DNA of 64,000 nt from Aphidius gifuensis (taxonomy: Eukaryota > Arthropoda > Insecta > Hymenoptera > Braconidae), in contig NC_057788.1 in the NCBI RefSeq assembly GCF_014905175.1, forward strand, positions 23,468,154-23,532,153, read 5' to 3'. The notes below the pieces were generated by a model that worked only from the letters and a program-made list of their open reading frames with translations, did not search any database and was not told where the DNA came from. Within the stretch, counting starts at the first letter, position 1, and the number at the start of each line of letters is the position of its first letter. Below are positions 40,301-51,979 of this stretch, piece by piece. The translations under genes and the position numbers were made by a program.

Positions 40301-43300
40301 GTAAATAATATTTTTGATTTGAATATAGAAAATTGTGAAATTGATTTTCAAATGAAAAAAGTATGATAGGGATTTATATATATGTTTATTGCTAATTTTA
40401 TTTATTTTTGTGATTAAATGCAGGTGTATATGAGAGACACACTAGATAGTTTGAGCTATTAAAAAATTGTAGGATGTTTAGATCAACGAAGAACAGCTTG
40501 GACTCGACAAGCAGTTATAAAAGGTGATAACGGATCTCTCAAGTTTACTCTCTCAATACCAATGAAGATACAAAATATTCCTACATCTGATGATAGTATA
40601 TATCTTAAATGTGGTGTCGTGTATTTTGTCTTGCTCTAGGACAGCCATATACGATTTACTAAGTCCGATGAGATTCTACGTAATCACCAGGAATGTTGTT
40701 CACCTGGCTGCAATTTTTTTTTTTTTCTTTCTCTATTTCCATTTTTATGTTTTTATGTATTTTTTATTTTTAAATCACAGACTAACTAACTTGGCAAATA
40801 TAAAATAAATAATTTAAAAAAACTAAATTGAATATATAAATAATAATTGGCAAACAAGAATTTTATTTTATTTAAAATTGTGCTAATCAAGTTGCGCTTC
40901 TGATTTGAAAAAATAATTAAAAGGATTTTTTTATTTTTTATTTTCTCTGATAACAAATTAAAAAATATTTATATTGTTATTTTTATTATTATAAATTATA
41001 TCGATATTGATAATATTCCTACTTTGAGCCACTGATAAGAAAATAGAACAAAAAAATAATTTATTTATCTTGTTTATTTGTTATTATTGGTGTTTTATTA
41101 AATGTTTTCTATTTATTTATTTATTTTTTTTTTTTGCTTTTTAATATATTAAAATTCATTTATCATAATAGCAAATCAGTAAAATTTTTAATGTGACATT
41201 TTTGTTATTTATGTATTAATAATGATGAAAGAGTACCGAGAAAAACAAAAAAAAAATCAACAACATAATTGCATAATTTAAAAACTTATCAATTTAATAG
41301 TTGTACTTTTTAAACTGCATTTTATTATGAAATTACTACGCCACATTTAGTGCAATGCATGTGCAACGATAGTGATAAGTACTATATAAAATGTGTCCCC
41401 ACTTGAAAATGATAAAAAAAAAAAAAATAAATAATAATATTTGAAAGGTAAGTTGTCAACATGTTCATTATGATGCAAACTAAAACTTTAGAAATATTAA
41501 TTTTCAAATACCCACACAAGCTACTTGTTTTAAAAATATAAAAATTATTCCCTTCATTTTTATGAATTCATATCATTAAAAAGTTAATATTATCAACATT
41601 TTTATTTCCTTTTTTTTTTTATTAATAATAATATGATGGAATATTAAGTGTCGTGTATGTTAAATCAAAACAGGACGTTGATTTGTCGTCAATTCGGAAG
41701 TTGAGATAACCAAAGACCCTATCATTTAATTTTCATTCAGTGACCATTAAAAACAACCCACATTTAAAATATTTTTATTATTTTTATATATCATTTATTT
41801 TTCAATTCGATAGATTTTGTTTTTGTTAATTTATTTTTATTAAGGAGGATTAACGATACATGACATCTCTATATAGATGTTGATAAAATCGCTTAAGCCG
41901 GAATAATAAAAATAAAAATATGATTTATTTTAAAAAATCAGATTTAAGATTATCATTAATAAACTTGATATAATATCAGCTGTATTTTTTATGAAAAAAA
42001 GTGAGTGAACACGCAAGAATGATGACTAACATAACAAGCATCACGAAGAAAGCAAAGAAGAATTTCTATATAAATTTTTATGTTAAATTATTTCTCTTTA
42101 TTTTTGGTTTTTATATCCTAAGGGCCAACTTTGAAAAGTGATTCAACTCATCTCTCTGTGGGTTACGTTAACAATGCATTAACAACCGGTCCAGTCAAAA
42201 AAAAAAAAAATTCTTTTCCCCTTTTTTCGTCTGGAATGCAATACCATACATAAAACATTTTTAAATAATTATTATTCCAACTAAAGTTAATAGCTAAAAA
42301 TCTAACAAATTTATTTTTTTAAATTATCAAAAAAAAAAACGTTATTAAAATGATTATAATACTTGAAATATTTAAAATTTTAAAAATTAATTAAACATCA
42401 AAAAAATAAATAAATATATCTAGTTAAAATCAAAGAGCGGTAGATGAATTTTAAAATAAAGAGAAATTAATGAAAACGGTAAATTAAAAAAATATTTAAT
42501 TAAGTTGTTTGATTAAAATTGAAGAAGTATACCACACAGAAATAAAAATTAACATAAATGTTGTTAAACAATCAGCCCTCATTGTAAGTGACAATAATGT
42601 TTCCCTCGATGTTTACATGAATGAATGAAAATATATGTATAAAAAAAACAAGTGTTTCAAGTGAAAACACCAGAGGTGAATTTGTAGACATGTTTGTCAT
42701 TGTATCGTGTTTTGAATAATTAACAAGAAGAGTAAAATTGCTTGTAACAAAGTTGGTAGGATATACATGTGCTTTTAAATTCCTCCTCGCACATATAATA
42801 AAAAAAAAAAAAGAATTATTGAACGTAAAATGCCAAGACATTCTCTTTGAATAATCCAAGTGTGGTAGTGGTCGTTGTAGTCGTCGTCATTGTCGTCGTC
42901 GTCGTCGTTGGTCAAAAGAAAGTGAAAGACATTAACAGACAAGTAGGTGTTTCATTTAAATAACACATAAATGATTAATTAAATAAAATAAATTAATTAA
43001 TATATATATGCTATATGAAAGTTTATGCTCAATTTGTATTTCATGACATCAAAAGAGAGAGAGGTAAAAAAAAAAAAGCACCTTTTCACCTGTTGGAAAA
43101 ATTGATGAAAAAAGTATTTAAAAAATGATAAATCTTACCTTTGACTTTTCTCTCTTTCGACTTATTATCAGGCCATCATTTTCAATATAATCTGGCACAT
43201 CCTTCCTGTTGCTAAAGTTGAATACCATGGTATTATTTTGCTGATTCCAAGGTTTCGTGTCCCACAAACCACCACCACCAGAACCACTAGATCCAGTTTT

Positions 43301-43678
43301 TTTAACTGGTTGAATTTCATCAGCACTTTTTAAACTAACAACAACTTTTGTTGGCTGTTCAATACTTTTAACACGATTTATTAAATTTTTTTCCAATTCA
43401 CGACTACTTAAATTTTGTTGTGGTAATTGGGTTTTAGTTGATACTAATGGACGTATTATACCAATTTGTTTTTGTGGTGGTAAATCAGTTTTTTGATTTT
43501 TAATTAATTTTGATTCATTTAATTGTGAATATGACATTGTTGTTGATGATGATTTAATCATACCTAAACTTGATATTGCACCAATTGATGGTTTTATTAT
43601 TTCATTATCATTTTTTTTTATTTCAATGTTATCTAATATTATTGGTGTTTCATTAATTTTTTCTTTATCTGTTTTAAT

Positions 43679-43709
<31 letters not shown>

Positions 43710-46366
43710 CCACAATTACCAGCTATGTCATTTGATATTAATAATTTTTTATCAATATTATTTTTAAGCTCTTCAATATTACCATTTTGTGTTGATTCAC
43801 TTGAATTTCCATTTTGCATTGTACCAGGTAAATATGATTTTTTAATTGATGTTTCTGTATTAAAATTAAATTCCATAGTACATCCAGCTTTGCTAATACT
43901 GTCTAATGCACTTTTTGATATTGTTTTTGGTCCATCAATTGCTTCAACATCATCAATAATATCTTCAATAATATCTTGTTTATTTATTATTTCCTCATTT
44001 AATTCTTTGACATGTTTATTAGCTTCTTCATTTTTTTCTTCTTCAATTATTTCATCATGAATTATTGGTGGTAAAATTTTATCTTCCAACACTTGTTGTC
44101 TACGATTTTCTGGTTGTTTATCAGTTTCTTCAATCACTGTTTCTTCACTTATTAAAATTTCTGGTTGTGCTTTTACTAAACTCTCAAGTGTTGAATTATT
44201 ATTCGTACGAAATATTTCATGTACTGGACTAACTGATGCTGATTGAGTTAAAATTATATTTTGTCGAGGTAAATTTTTTTTTGGTGATGATGGTGATGTT
44301 ACAGGTGATGTTGACTTGTTAAATCCAATACCAGCATCATTATTAATTTTTTGTTTATGATGATGATGATTATTATTATGATTACTATTATTATTTTGAT
44401 GATGATGATTGTTATTATTGATAAATGGAGGTTCAGGACTTGATATTGGTGATAATGATGATTTGAGTTTATTGTAAATTGGTTCAGGTGATGATGATGG
44501 TGAATTTATTGATTTTCCAATTTGTTGAAATTTTGAAACAACAGATGATACTGATTGAACAATTGGATCAGTAACAACACCATCATTTTTATACTCTTCA
44601 TGAATAAGAGGATTTTCAATGAGTTCAGCAGTTATTGGCTTTGATAATTGTGATGATATATTTTTTTTCGGTGAACTAGGTTGTTTATTAATATTAATAT
44701 TATTATTATTGTTATTTGTAAATGGTTTTGGTTGTATTGGTGGTTTTGGCACAATTTTTTTGACTGTTTGTGCTTTATATGTATCATTAATTGTTTTGAA
44801 TGTTGCAACTTTAGCAGCAACATCACCTTTTAATTTAAGTTTTCTAACTGAACCCTCAAATATACGCATTGTTGTTTTAACAAGATCCGGTGGTGGTCTT
44901 TCAGTATCAGCTAATAATGGCTTTATTCTTTTTGGCTTATTTAATGCCTTTGGTCTATCATTATCAATAATATTACCAATTAAACGACTTTCAATTTTAA
45001 CAGTTGCTCTATCAACTAATACAATATGATCATTAACTGGCTCTTGTCTAACACCAATAAATCTTGAATTTTGATTTGTATCATCATGATTTTGACATCT
45101 CATTAATGCTTCAACACTTCTTGCTCTTTTCATTGATTCATTACCACGTGTTGCATTTCTATAACGATCTGTTTTATTAATAATACCAGGTATTAATGGT
45201 TTTTTAGTAAATTTACGTGTTAATTTATCATTTTCATCATTATTATTATCATTATCATCAACACCATCATCATCATGATCATCACAATCAAGTAAATCTT
45301 CAAGTGATGCTGCACGACGAAAACGTTGTACTGATACACGACTTTTATTCATTTCTCTTAATGTTAAATTAAGATATTTACTTTTTAAACGATTAACAAT
45401 ACCTGGACCATATTGTAACTCTTCAGAACTATCACTCTCACATTCATCTCCATTTTTTTTAATTAATTTAATTTTTTTATTATCATCAATTATACAATGA
45501 TGATTATTATTATTAATATGATGATTTTGATTTTTTATTTTATCATCAATTTTACCTGTTGTTGTTGTTGTTGTTTTATCCCAGCCTTTTTTAAATTCAG
45601 CATAAACACAAACACCACCACCACCACTATCTTTGTTATTATCCATTGTGTTATTATTATTTTTATTATGACATATTATATTATCTTTATAATCACTATC
45701 AAAATTATTATAATCTTGTAAATTATTACGTTCAGTTAATAATAATGATTTTGTAAGTGTTGTTGTTGTTGATGTTGTTGTTGTTTTTGGAGTATCCTCC
45801 GAGGATGGACAAACTGATACATCCGCCTCGAAGCGCATTTTGCACGCAACTGATTCATTAACATTGAGTTGTGTATCCTTGGTGATGATTGTAGTGGTGG
45901 AAGTCGTTGCAGTAGAGGTGGTGGTGAGAGGTAGTGGTGGTGTTGATGATGATGATGATGATGATGACTCCCGGGTCGTTGTTGTCGTCGTTGCCGTGCA
46001 ACTAGCGCTGCTTGTGACACTACGTTCAACTAAATCACAAGTATCATTATTATTGTCTATCCTGTTTGATGATGACATGTTTTCTTCTGTCATTTCATGT
46101 TTAGAAGTACAACTGTCAATGATTTTTACCATGTTTGATGCATCATTTGCTATCACTCCATTATTACTAGCTGTTGTTGTTGTTGTACATAATTTTGTAT
46201 TTGCTCCATTATTATTTGTTGATACTTTATTTTGTTGTTTTCGTCGTTGTATCAAATCTCTTTTCCATTGTGGAACATTTGCTAAGTTGTTGTTGTTGTT
46301 TTTGGTGGTGGTGTTGCTACTGTTGTTGCTACTTTCAACTACATTCGTTCCGCTTACAGAAGCCAT
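31396..46366 (-). CDS. Taperin/phostensin-like PP1-binding cytoskeletal protein
   Basis: Four coding exons on the minus strand, 46366-43139, 37350-37177, 31977-31782 and 31631-31396, give 1,277 residues with consistent GT/AG borders and phase. The N-terminus VPQWKRDLIQRRKQQ (31-45) resembles the PAWKRELLERRR start of vertebrate taperin and phostensin. YGPGIVNRLKSKY, the RVxF-like MVFNFSNRKDVPDYIENDG near 1045-1064, and FEYPSESS in exon 3 also fit this family, which docks protein phosphatase 1 and associates with actin. The rest is low complexity: Asn, Ser, Thr, His and a ten-Asp run. The C-terminus is acidic and ends AWGAEATADLLY. Exon 1 alone carries 84% of the protein; the three small 3' exons are separated by 5.8- and 5.2-kb introns. 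The family call rests on short motifs, so it is moderately sure; the exon chain itself looks sound. Confidence 0.75.
31978..37176 (-). other. Second large intron of the taperin-like gene
   Basis: AT-rich intron of about 5.2 kb with no nested gene recognised. Pockets of higher complexity lie at 32420-32530 (including AACCGGTCAC, a grainyhead-like core), 33720-33850 and 36230-36350; they may be enhancers or alternative first exons. A GAA/GAG-rich purine stretch is at 32165-32215. Confidence 0.5.
37351..43138 (-). other. First large intron of the taperin-like gene
   Basis: AT-rich intron of about 5.8 kb. Higher-complexity pockets are at 38695-38770 (with a 12-bp palindrome ACGCATATGCGT at 38706-38717), 38840-38930, 40430-40720, 41640-41720 and 42120-42240. 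The 40472-40639 stretch has a 55-codon open frame on the + strand but no start or splice partner. A (GTC)n microsatellite occupies about 42880-42909. No gene is supported. Confidence 0.5.
42880..42909. repeat. Imperfect (GTC)n microsatellite
   Basis: GTC/GTT triplets run through this stretch in the large first intron of the taperin-like gene, about 230 bases after the end of its first coding exon. It is the only clearly GC-containing triplet repeat outside coding exons in the window. Confidence 0.8.
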
Positions 46367-46899
46367 GTTTATTTATTTTCTTTTATATTTTTCAATTCAA
46401 TCAATTGTTGTATTGATTATTTAATTGCTCTATCACGTCAAGACAATTATAATTTTGTTTTTCTTCTATTTATTATATCTTAATCTAATTTTATTTTCTT
46501 ATTGATTGCATATTTCTTACTTGGTTTGGCCGGTTAATAAATATCGAACTGACTACACATACACACATTGACATAATTCGTTGTATAAAACCAGGGGGTT
46601 GTACTCTGGATTACACTCAATGTAAAAACATACAAATGCGTTGTTTTTTTGCCATTTTTGTCACTTCACTTTTCACATACACACCCCAGACAATTAAAAA
46701 TTATTAAAACATTGACATTTTTTATATACTTGTTATTTTTTAATGCTTGATATTTACTTGACTTTTGTTTAAATATTGTTATCAAGCATTGTCGAGTTTA
46801 ACACTACAACTTGACACCGGTTTTTCATTTTTTTTTTTCTTTTTTTTTCCGTGTAGAAAAATAATAATAAATATCATTGTTATTATTATTTCTAAAAAT

Positions 46900-47160
46900 C
46901 AATGCCAATGCCATCTAGAGTTTTTTTCACAAAGCTTGTGCTCGAAAAACATACTGCTACCTGGCGGCGGCTTGGTGAAAACAATCGCAGCCATGTTTCG
47001 TTTCAGTTTGATTTTTTCCTGGGTCTTTTTGCGTTTTTGCTTTCCTTGTTCACTCAGTGCCTGTTGCGCTGTTGTCCGGCTTGTGTGTCCTTGTCTGTCT
47101 TACTTAAGCGTCTGTTGGCGTCCATTGGGGTCGTGTGCAGACTGCAGTGAACGAGAAGGC
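46900..47160 (-). promoter_or_regulatory. GC-richer island, possible noncoding first exon of the taperin-like gene
   Basis: Base composition rises to roughly half G+C within DNA that is otherwise about three-quarters A+T. On the minus strand AACATGGCTGCG (46987-46998) is followed by an exon-like stretch and then CCGCCAG followed by GTAGCA, a plausible donor. This would make a first exon about 600 nt upstream of the start codon at 46366. Reading from the ATG gives only about 11 codons to the donor, so it is more likely leader than coding. Confidence 0.35.
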
Positions 47161-47739
47161 GTCCTTTCTTTTTTTTTTTTTTATTTTATTGTGATCTGGT
47201 ACATTATTATTTTCTACTTTATTTTATTTTCATTATTATTTTAATTATAAATAAATAAATTTCCAACGTTTTTTAATTAATAATTTTATCATTAAATTAT
47301 ATTTTATTAATATAATATTTTTGAAGCGTCGCAAAATGGCCGTCAATTTCATGAACGCTTGGAATTTTATTTTTTTATTTTTCATTTTTTTGCTAAAACT
47401 ACCCTGTATTCTCAATTTTTAATTTTTCTATTATTATTTTTATACTTAATTAATTATATTTTTGAATCTGAATAATTAGATATATGCTGATATTGTCATC
47501 AAACTACAAAATTTTCTTCAAAATCTGTGATCTCTGGGTGCTTGTATAAACGACGGCGTCAGACCAGCTTTTTTGTGTGTGAACCTGTTTCCCGCATTCA
47601 TTAGGTATCGTTTCATACTCATACATCATTTTTATCATTTAATTTATTAAAAAATAATTTTTTTTTATTATTTTTGTATAAATTATTTCATATTTTATCA
47701 TGCGAATTTTGCGGCATTAATGTGCCATGTTTGAGATGA

Positions 47740-48090
47740 ATTTTTTTTTTTGCCAAAATCGTGGCCATTTTTATTTTATTTTATGCGTCGTCATTGCCAT
47801 AATTTTTTTTCATACAAATAATTTCATAATTAATTATTAATTAATACCCGTCGACAACAATCCAATGTTGATTTTTTTTATGAACATTTAATTGTTGAAA
47901 TATCCATTTTCAATATTATTTGTTATTTTTTTGCCCAAACGGTGCCCATCTTTTTTTTCTTTTTTTTTTCGTTTCATGCGTCGTCATTGGTCGTCATTGC
48001 CATTTTTTTTTTTTCATAAAAATAATTTCATAATTCATAATTAATTACAACCCGCCGACAACAATTGAATGTTGAATATTTTAATAAATA
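47740..48090. repeat. Diverged tandem duplication of about 195 bp
   Basis: The segment around 47782-47880 (TGCGTCGTCATTGCC, poly-T, ATAATTTCATAATTAATTA, CCCGTCGACAACAATCCAATGTTGA) recurs at about 47977-48080 in the same order with small differences. Both copies are preceded by a poly-T run and a (G)TGGCCA or GTGCCCAT box. Confidence 0.75.
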
Positions 48091-48180
48091 TATAATTATT
48101 AAAATATCAATTATTGATTTTTATTTTACGAAAAATAAATATGCGTCGTTGCGTTGATTATTTGAGAGAAGGGGTTAGAA

Positions 48181-48326
48181 AGAGACAAAAAAAGAAAGAT
48201 AGAGAATGTTGAAATTCCACGAAATGGCTAACGGTTTGCAAGTATCGATTTTTTTTTTGGGGGAGAGAATCAGAGAGTGAGTGAGACAAAAAAAACAAAG
48301 ACAGAATGATAAAATTCCATGAAATG
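48181..48326. repeat. Second diverged direct duplication, about 101 bp apart
   Basis: AGACAAAAAAAGAAAGA followed by GAATG and AAATTCCACGAAATG at 48181-48226 recurs at 48282-48326 with minor changes. It lies just upstream of the PDE12 leader. Confidence 0.7.
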
Positions 48327-48822
48327 AATGTCGCTAAATGATTGGCTGTCGTTCAAGCCGCCGCCATATTCGATAAAAAAGAGCGCTAAACTGACGATTG
48401 ATTCAAATTCTATTTTTCACAAACTTTTAGAAAAATACAATTTTGTTGTTTATTGATAAAAATTATATTGCAATATTAACATTTATTAATTAAATTAATT
48501 AATTATTTAAATATTATATTATTAATATAATTGAATCATATATATTTTAATTATTTACGTTAAAAATCTATTTATATTTGTCATGCCACGACTCTGATGT
48601 GTGGTACCAGTACATATGTCTTTCAACTGCTGGTAAAACTCCTCGTAATAATCATAATGCTTAGGTGTACATGTGTCGTTTTTGATCGTTGTTTATTTGC
48701 TATTGTTGATATTTTTTTTATTTAACATTTATCTAATAATTGTTATATTAAATTGATCGTATATCGAAATTAATGACGTTGATATTTATCGTATATATTT
48801 ATAAATAATTGATGACATTTAT

Positions 48823-50930
48823 TTGGTGTATTTGATGATGACAAATGTGTTAATACGTAATCCATTCAAGTCGAGGATAAACATAACCCTAACTAGTTTA
48901 AAAAATATATACAAAACTTTGTGTATCAGGGAAAATTCATTAAAATCAAATTTTAAAATGAATGAAGCGTTTATAAGATATGATAAGGGTAGTGAAACAT
49001 TTGATTTTACATTTCGTTATGTCAATCCGGAGTTACATGTTGATAGACAATTTAATACTGTGAGAAAAGCATCAGAAAGTGTCAAGATATTTTTAACAAG
49101 GCTTGATACAAATATTGAAAAAAAAATTGTTAATAAAAAGAAGAAAAAACAGAAGAAAGAACCAGAATATAAATTTGAAGAAAATGTTGATAATGTTAGT
49201 GCTGAAAAAATTATACTTATGAAAGGAGATAAAAAAGTTGAATTAAATGAACCATGTACAAGTATTCTTGATGATCCAGTTGATTTAAAAATTCACATAT
49301 TGGGAAATGATTATATTATTAAATTCAATGCACCATGTATTCAAAGTATGGAATTGCCACAATGTCTTCTTGCTGGTTTTCCAGCATATCCCAGAGTTTT
49401 TGAATCAATTTATACTGATATCACTAAATCCAAATTTACTTGGTACAAAACAAATTCAAATGATAAAAAAATAACATGGGAAGAAATTGCACATGGTTCA
49501 ATTTATACACCAACAACAAATGACATTGGTTCAATGCTCAAACTAAAATGTACCCCAGTTAATGATAAACTTGATGGTCCAGAAATTGAAGTACAATCAG
49601 ATAGTCTAGTTCAAGCTGGACCAGGACATTGTCCTTTTGAAGACAGGCATAATTTTACTAAAGATAAATTAACTGGCAAAAAGTAAGTAAAATATTAATT
49701 GACATAATAAAAATTAAGGCTTGTTTTAATTTAATTTTTTTTTTCTTTCAGTTTTAGAATTATATCGTACAACATCTTGGCCAATATATATGCAGACTCT
49801 GATTATTCACGACAAGTTTTATTTCCTTATTGTCCACCTTATGCATTGAATATTGACTATCGTAAGCTGTTGATTGTCAAAGAGCTCATAGGTAAAAATA
49901 ACAAAACAAATACAAATGTAACAATTAGAATGACCTTTTTTCTTTTTATTTATTCCAGGCTACAATTCAGATATTATTTGTCTTCAAGAGGTGGATAAAA
50001 AGGTGTATGAAAATGACTTGATACCATCACTGTCTTCTTTAAATTACAGTGGTGTATTTAGTACAAAAGGTGAAATGTCAGAGGGTCTTTCAGTTTTGTA
50101 TGACAACAGGAGATTTGAAATAATTGATAGCAAATGTACTGTTATGAGTGAAGAAATTGATAACAATCAAACATTTAAAAATATATGGGATAAAATAACA
50201 AATGATAATGCTAAAAAAAGATTTACAGATAGAAATACATCAGTATTAATTGTCACATTAAGATCAATTGATAATCCATCTGAAATATTAGTTATTGGAA
50301 ATACTCATTTGTATTTTCATCCAGATGCTGATCATATTAGATTACTTCAAGCATTTTATGCATTGACTTTACTTCAACAAACAGCTGAAAATATCAAAAA
50401 AATTGTAAGTTTATTTTGTTTGTCATTTTTAATTATTTATTTATAAATTAAAATTAAAATTTATGATTTAATTTTAGAATCCAAATGACAGTGTCAGTGT
50501 GATGCTTTGTGGAGATTTCAACAGCACTCCAGTTGATGGTGTTTATGAGCTTGTTACTAAAAAAAATATTCCAGTTGACCATAAAGACTGGCAGAGCAGT
50601 AAGTTTATTTAATATTTAATTTATAATTATTAAACTTTGAAGATAATAATGTTAATTTATTTTGTAGATAAAGAACAAATTATTGAAAATACTTCTTTGA
50701 GTTTAAATCTGAAACTGGCAAGTGCTTGTGGGACTCCTGAGTATACTAATTTTACAGTTGAATTTGCTGATTGTTTGGATTATATTTTTTATGATACTGA
50801 TAAACTTCAAGTCACTCAAATTATACCAATGCCGAAAAAAGAAGAGCTATCCTTGCATGGTGCAATTCCATCAGTTGTTTTTCCCAGCGATCATGTAGCA
50901 ATTGGTGCTAATTTAAAATGGTCATGTTAA
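48823..50930 (+). CDS. PDE12: 2',5'-phosphodiesterase 12 (mitochondrial deadenylase)
   Basis: Five exons, 48823-49682, 49752-49891, 49959-50404, 50478-50598 and 50668-50930, give 609 residues, the same length as human PDE12. It belongs to the endonuclease/exonuclease/phosphatase superfamily and removes poly(A) tails from mitochondrial RNAs and cleaves 2',5'-oligoadenylate. A basic, Asp/Glu-free N-terminus (MMTNVLIRNPFKSR, residues 5-18) is a plausible mitochondrial presequence; the second or third Met could also start. A beta-rich N-terminal domain is followed by the catalytic fold from residue 288. Catalytic motifs are complete: SYNILAN, CLQEVD (Glu344), NTHLYFHPDADHIRLLQ, CGDFNSTPVDG (Asp495, Asn497) and PSDHVAI (His598). 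Introns are 67-73 nt and keep phase. An AATAAA overlaps the stop (50929-50934), another is at 51052. Confidence 0.95.
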
Positions 50931-51979
50931 TAAAGATTACATTTAAAAGAAAAATTTATTTTGTTTTTTTCATAGGCAGAAATTTATTGGTATATTAAGT
51001 ACCTTATTTTTTCTCTATTTTTTTTGTTCTATATTATCAAGCATAAAAAAAAATAAACGTTTATTCATTTTTTAATAATTCTCAGACTAAATTTGACGTG
51101 ATAATGATTTCGTACAAATGCTTCATACATTTTCCATTTTACTGTTAAAATTACTCATTGCCAGTTCAGTATTAAGTAACAAATAAATAATTAGGAAGGA
51201 AAAATAAATAAATTTCAATTCAATTAACAAAGCAACAATAAATCATAGATTCAATTTATTTATTCAATTAAATCATCGCTACAATAATTTCATTTCTTTT
51301 TTTTTTTTTTTTTTGTAAATCTATGAGCAAAAAATGTACACTTTGAATTAATTGTCTTTTTAAAATAATAAATATAATAAATTATCGCAGTATTGTTGAA
51401 AACGATTTTGTATTTAGTAGTACAAAATATAACAAGAAAAAAAAACAATAATTCATCTATTTCGGAATTTTAAAATTAATGATTAGTAGCTTTTGTTTAT
51501 CTTCAGTAAATTTTTATAACGTAAAATACAATAATACTCGTCGAATATTCATCAAGAAAATTACATACAATTTCTCACTTTTTTTTTTTTTTCTTTTCAA
51601 TTACCATGTTTCATTTGATCTTTTATTTGATCTCTCTCACTCTCTCGTTCTCTCTATATATATATATCTATATATTAGCTGTATTTTTTTTTTGTTGTGT
51701 GAAAAGCACCGTCAAATATGACGTTGAAAATGTTGTGTTCATCAACATTATCACCAAGTTTTAAAAATTAATCATCATGACAAATTTTATTTTTCCCCTC
51801 ACCGCAACTTATAAAAATGACAACTGTATTTATCATATTATTTATAATTAAATTGCTATAAAGTTTGTGTGTCAGGATGAATTTAAAGTATCAATCACAA
51901 ATAACCCTGATTTTTTTTTTTGTGTTTTTTTTTTTTTTTTGTTTTTCGTATTTTTGTTATTTAAATGTTATTATTAAAA
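50931..51979. other. Convergent 3' region between PDE12 and RBM39
   Basis: About 1 kb holding both 3'UTRs. Candidate poly(A) signals are AATAAA at 51052 for PDE12 and TTTATT (minus-strand AATAAA) at 51786-51791 for RBM39. A TA/TC microsatellite is at 51640-51675. No coding sequence is seen. Confidence 0.55.

Larger units (their letters stand above)
46367..48822. other. Divergent promoter region of the taperin-like gene and PDE12
   Basis: This 2.5-kb spacer lies between two start codons facing away from each other. It has a GC-richer island at 46900-47160, ATGGC/GCCAT (YY1/Pho-like) boxes near 46993, 47336 and 48363, TATAAA boxes near 46585 and 47536, and two sets of diverged tandem duplications (listed separately). 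The 5'UTRs of both genes must lie here. The 159-codon open frame at 46765-47244 is low in protein character and is not called. Confidence 0.55.

Noticed and set aside
41704..41716. 13-base match to the 5' end of miR-9 on the minus strand (TCTTTGGTTATCT)
   Set aside because: No complementary arm is found nearby, so no precursor hairpin forms; a 13-base match is expected occasionally.
46765..47244. 159-codon + strand open frame in the taperin-like/PDE12 spacer
   Set aside because: Its ends are Phe runs from poly-T and its middle is read from a promoter-like island. No splice partner, domain or codon signature supports it.
50929..50934. AATAAA overlapping the PDE12 stop codon as the working poly(A) signal
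   Set aside because: It would leave almost no 3'UTR; the hexamer at 51052 is a more likely signal.
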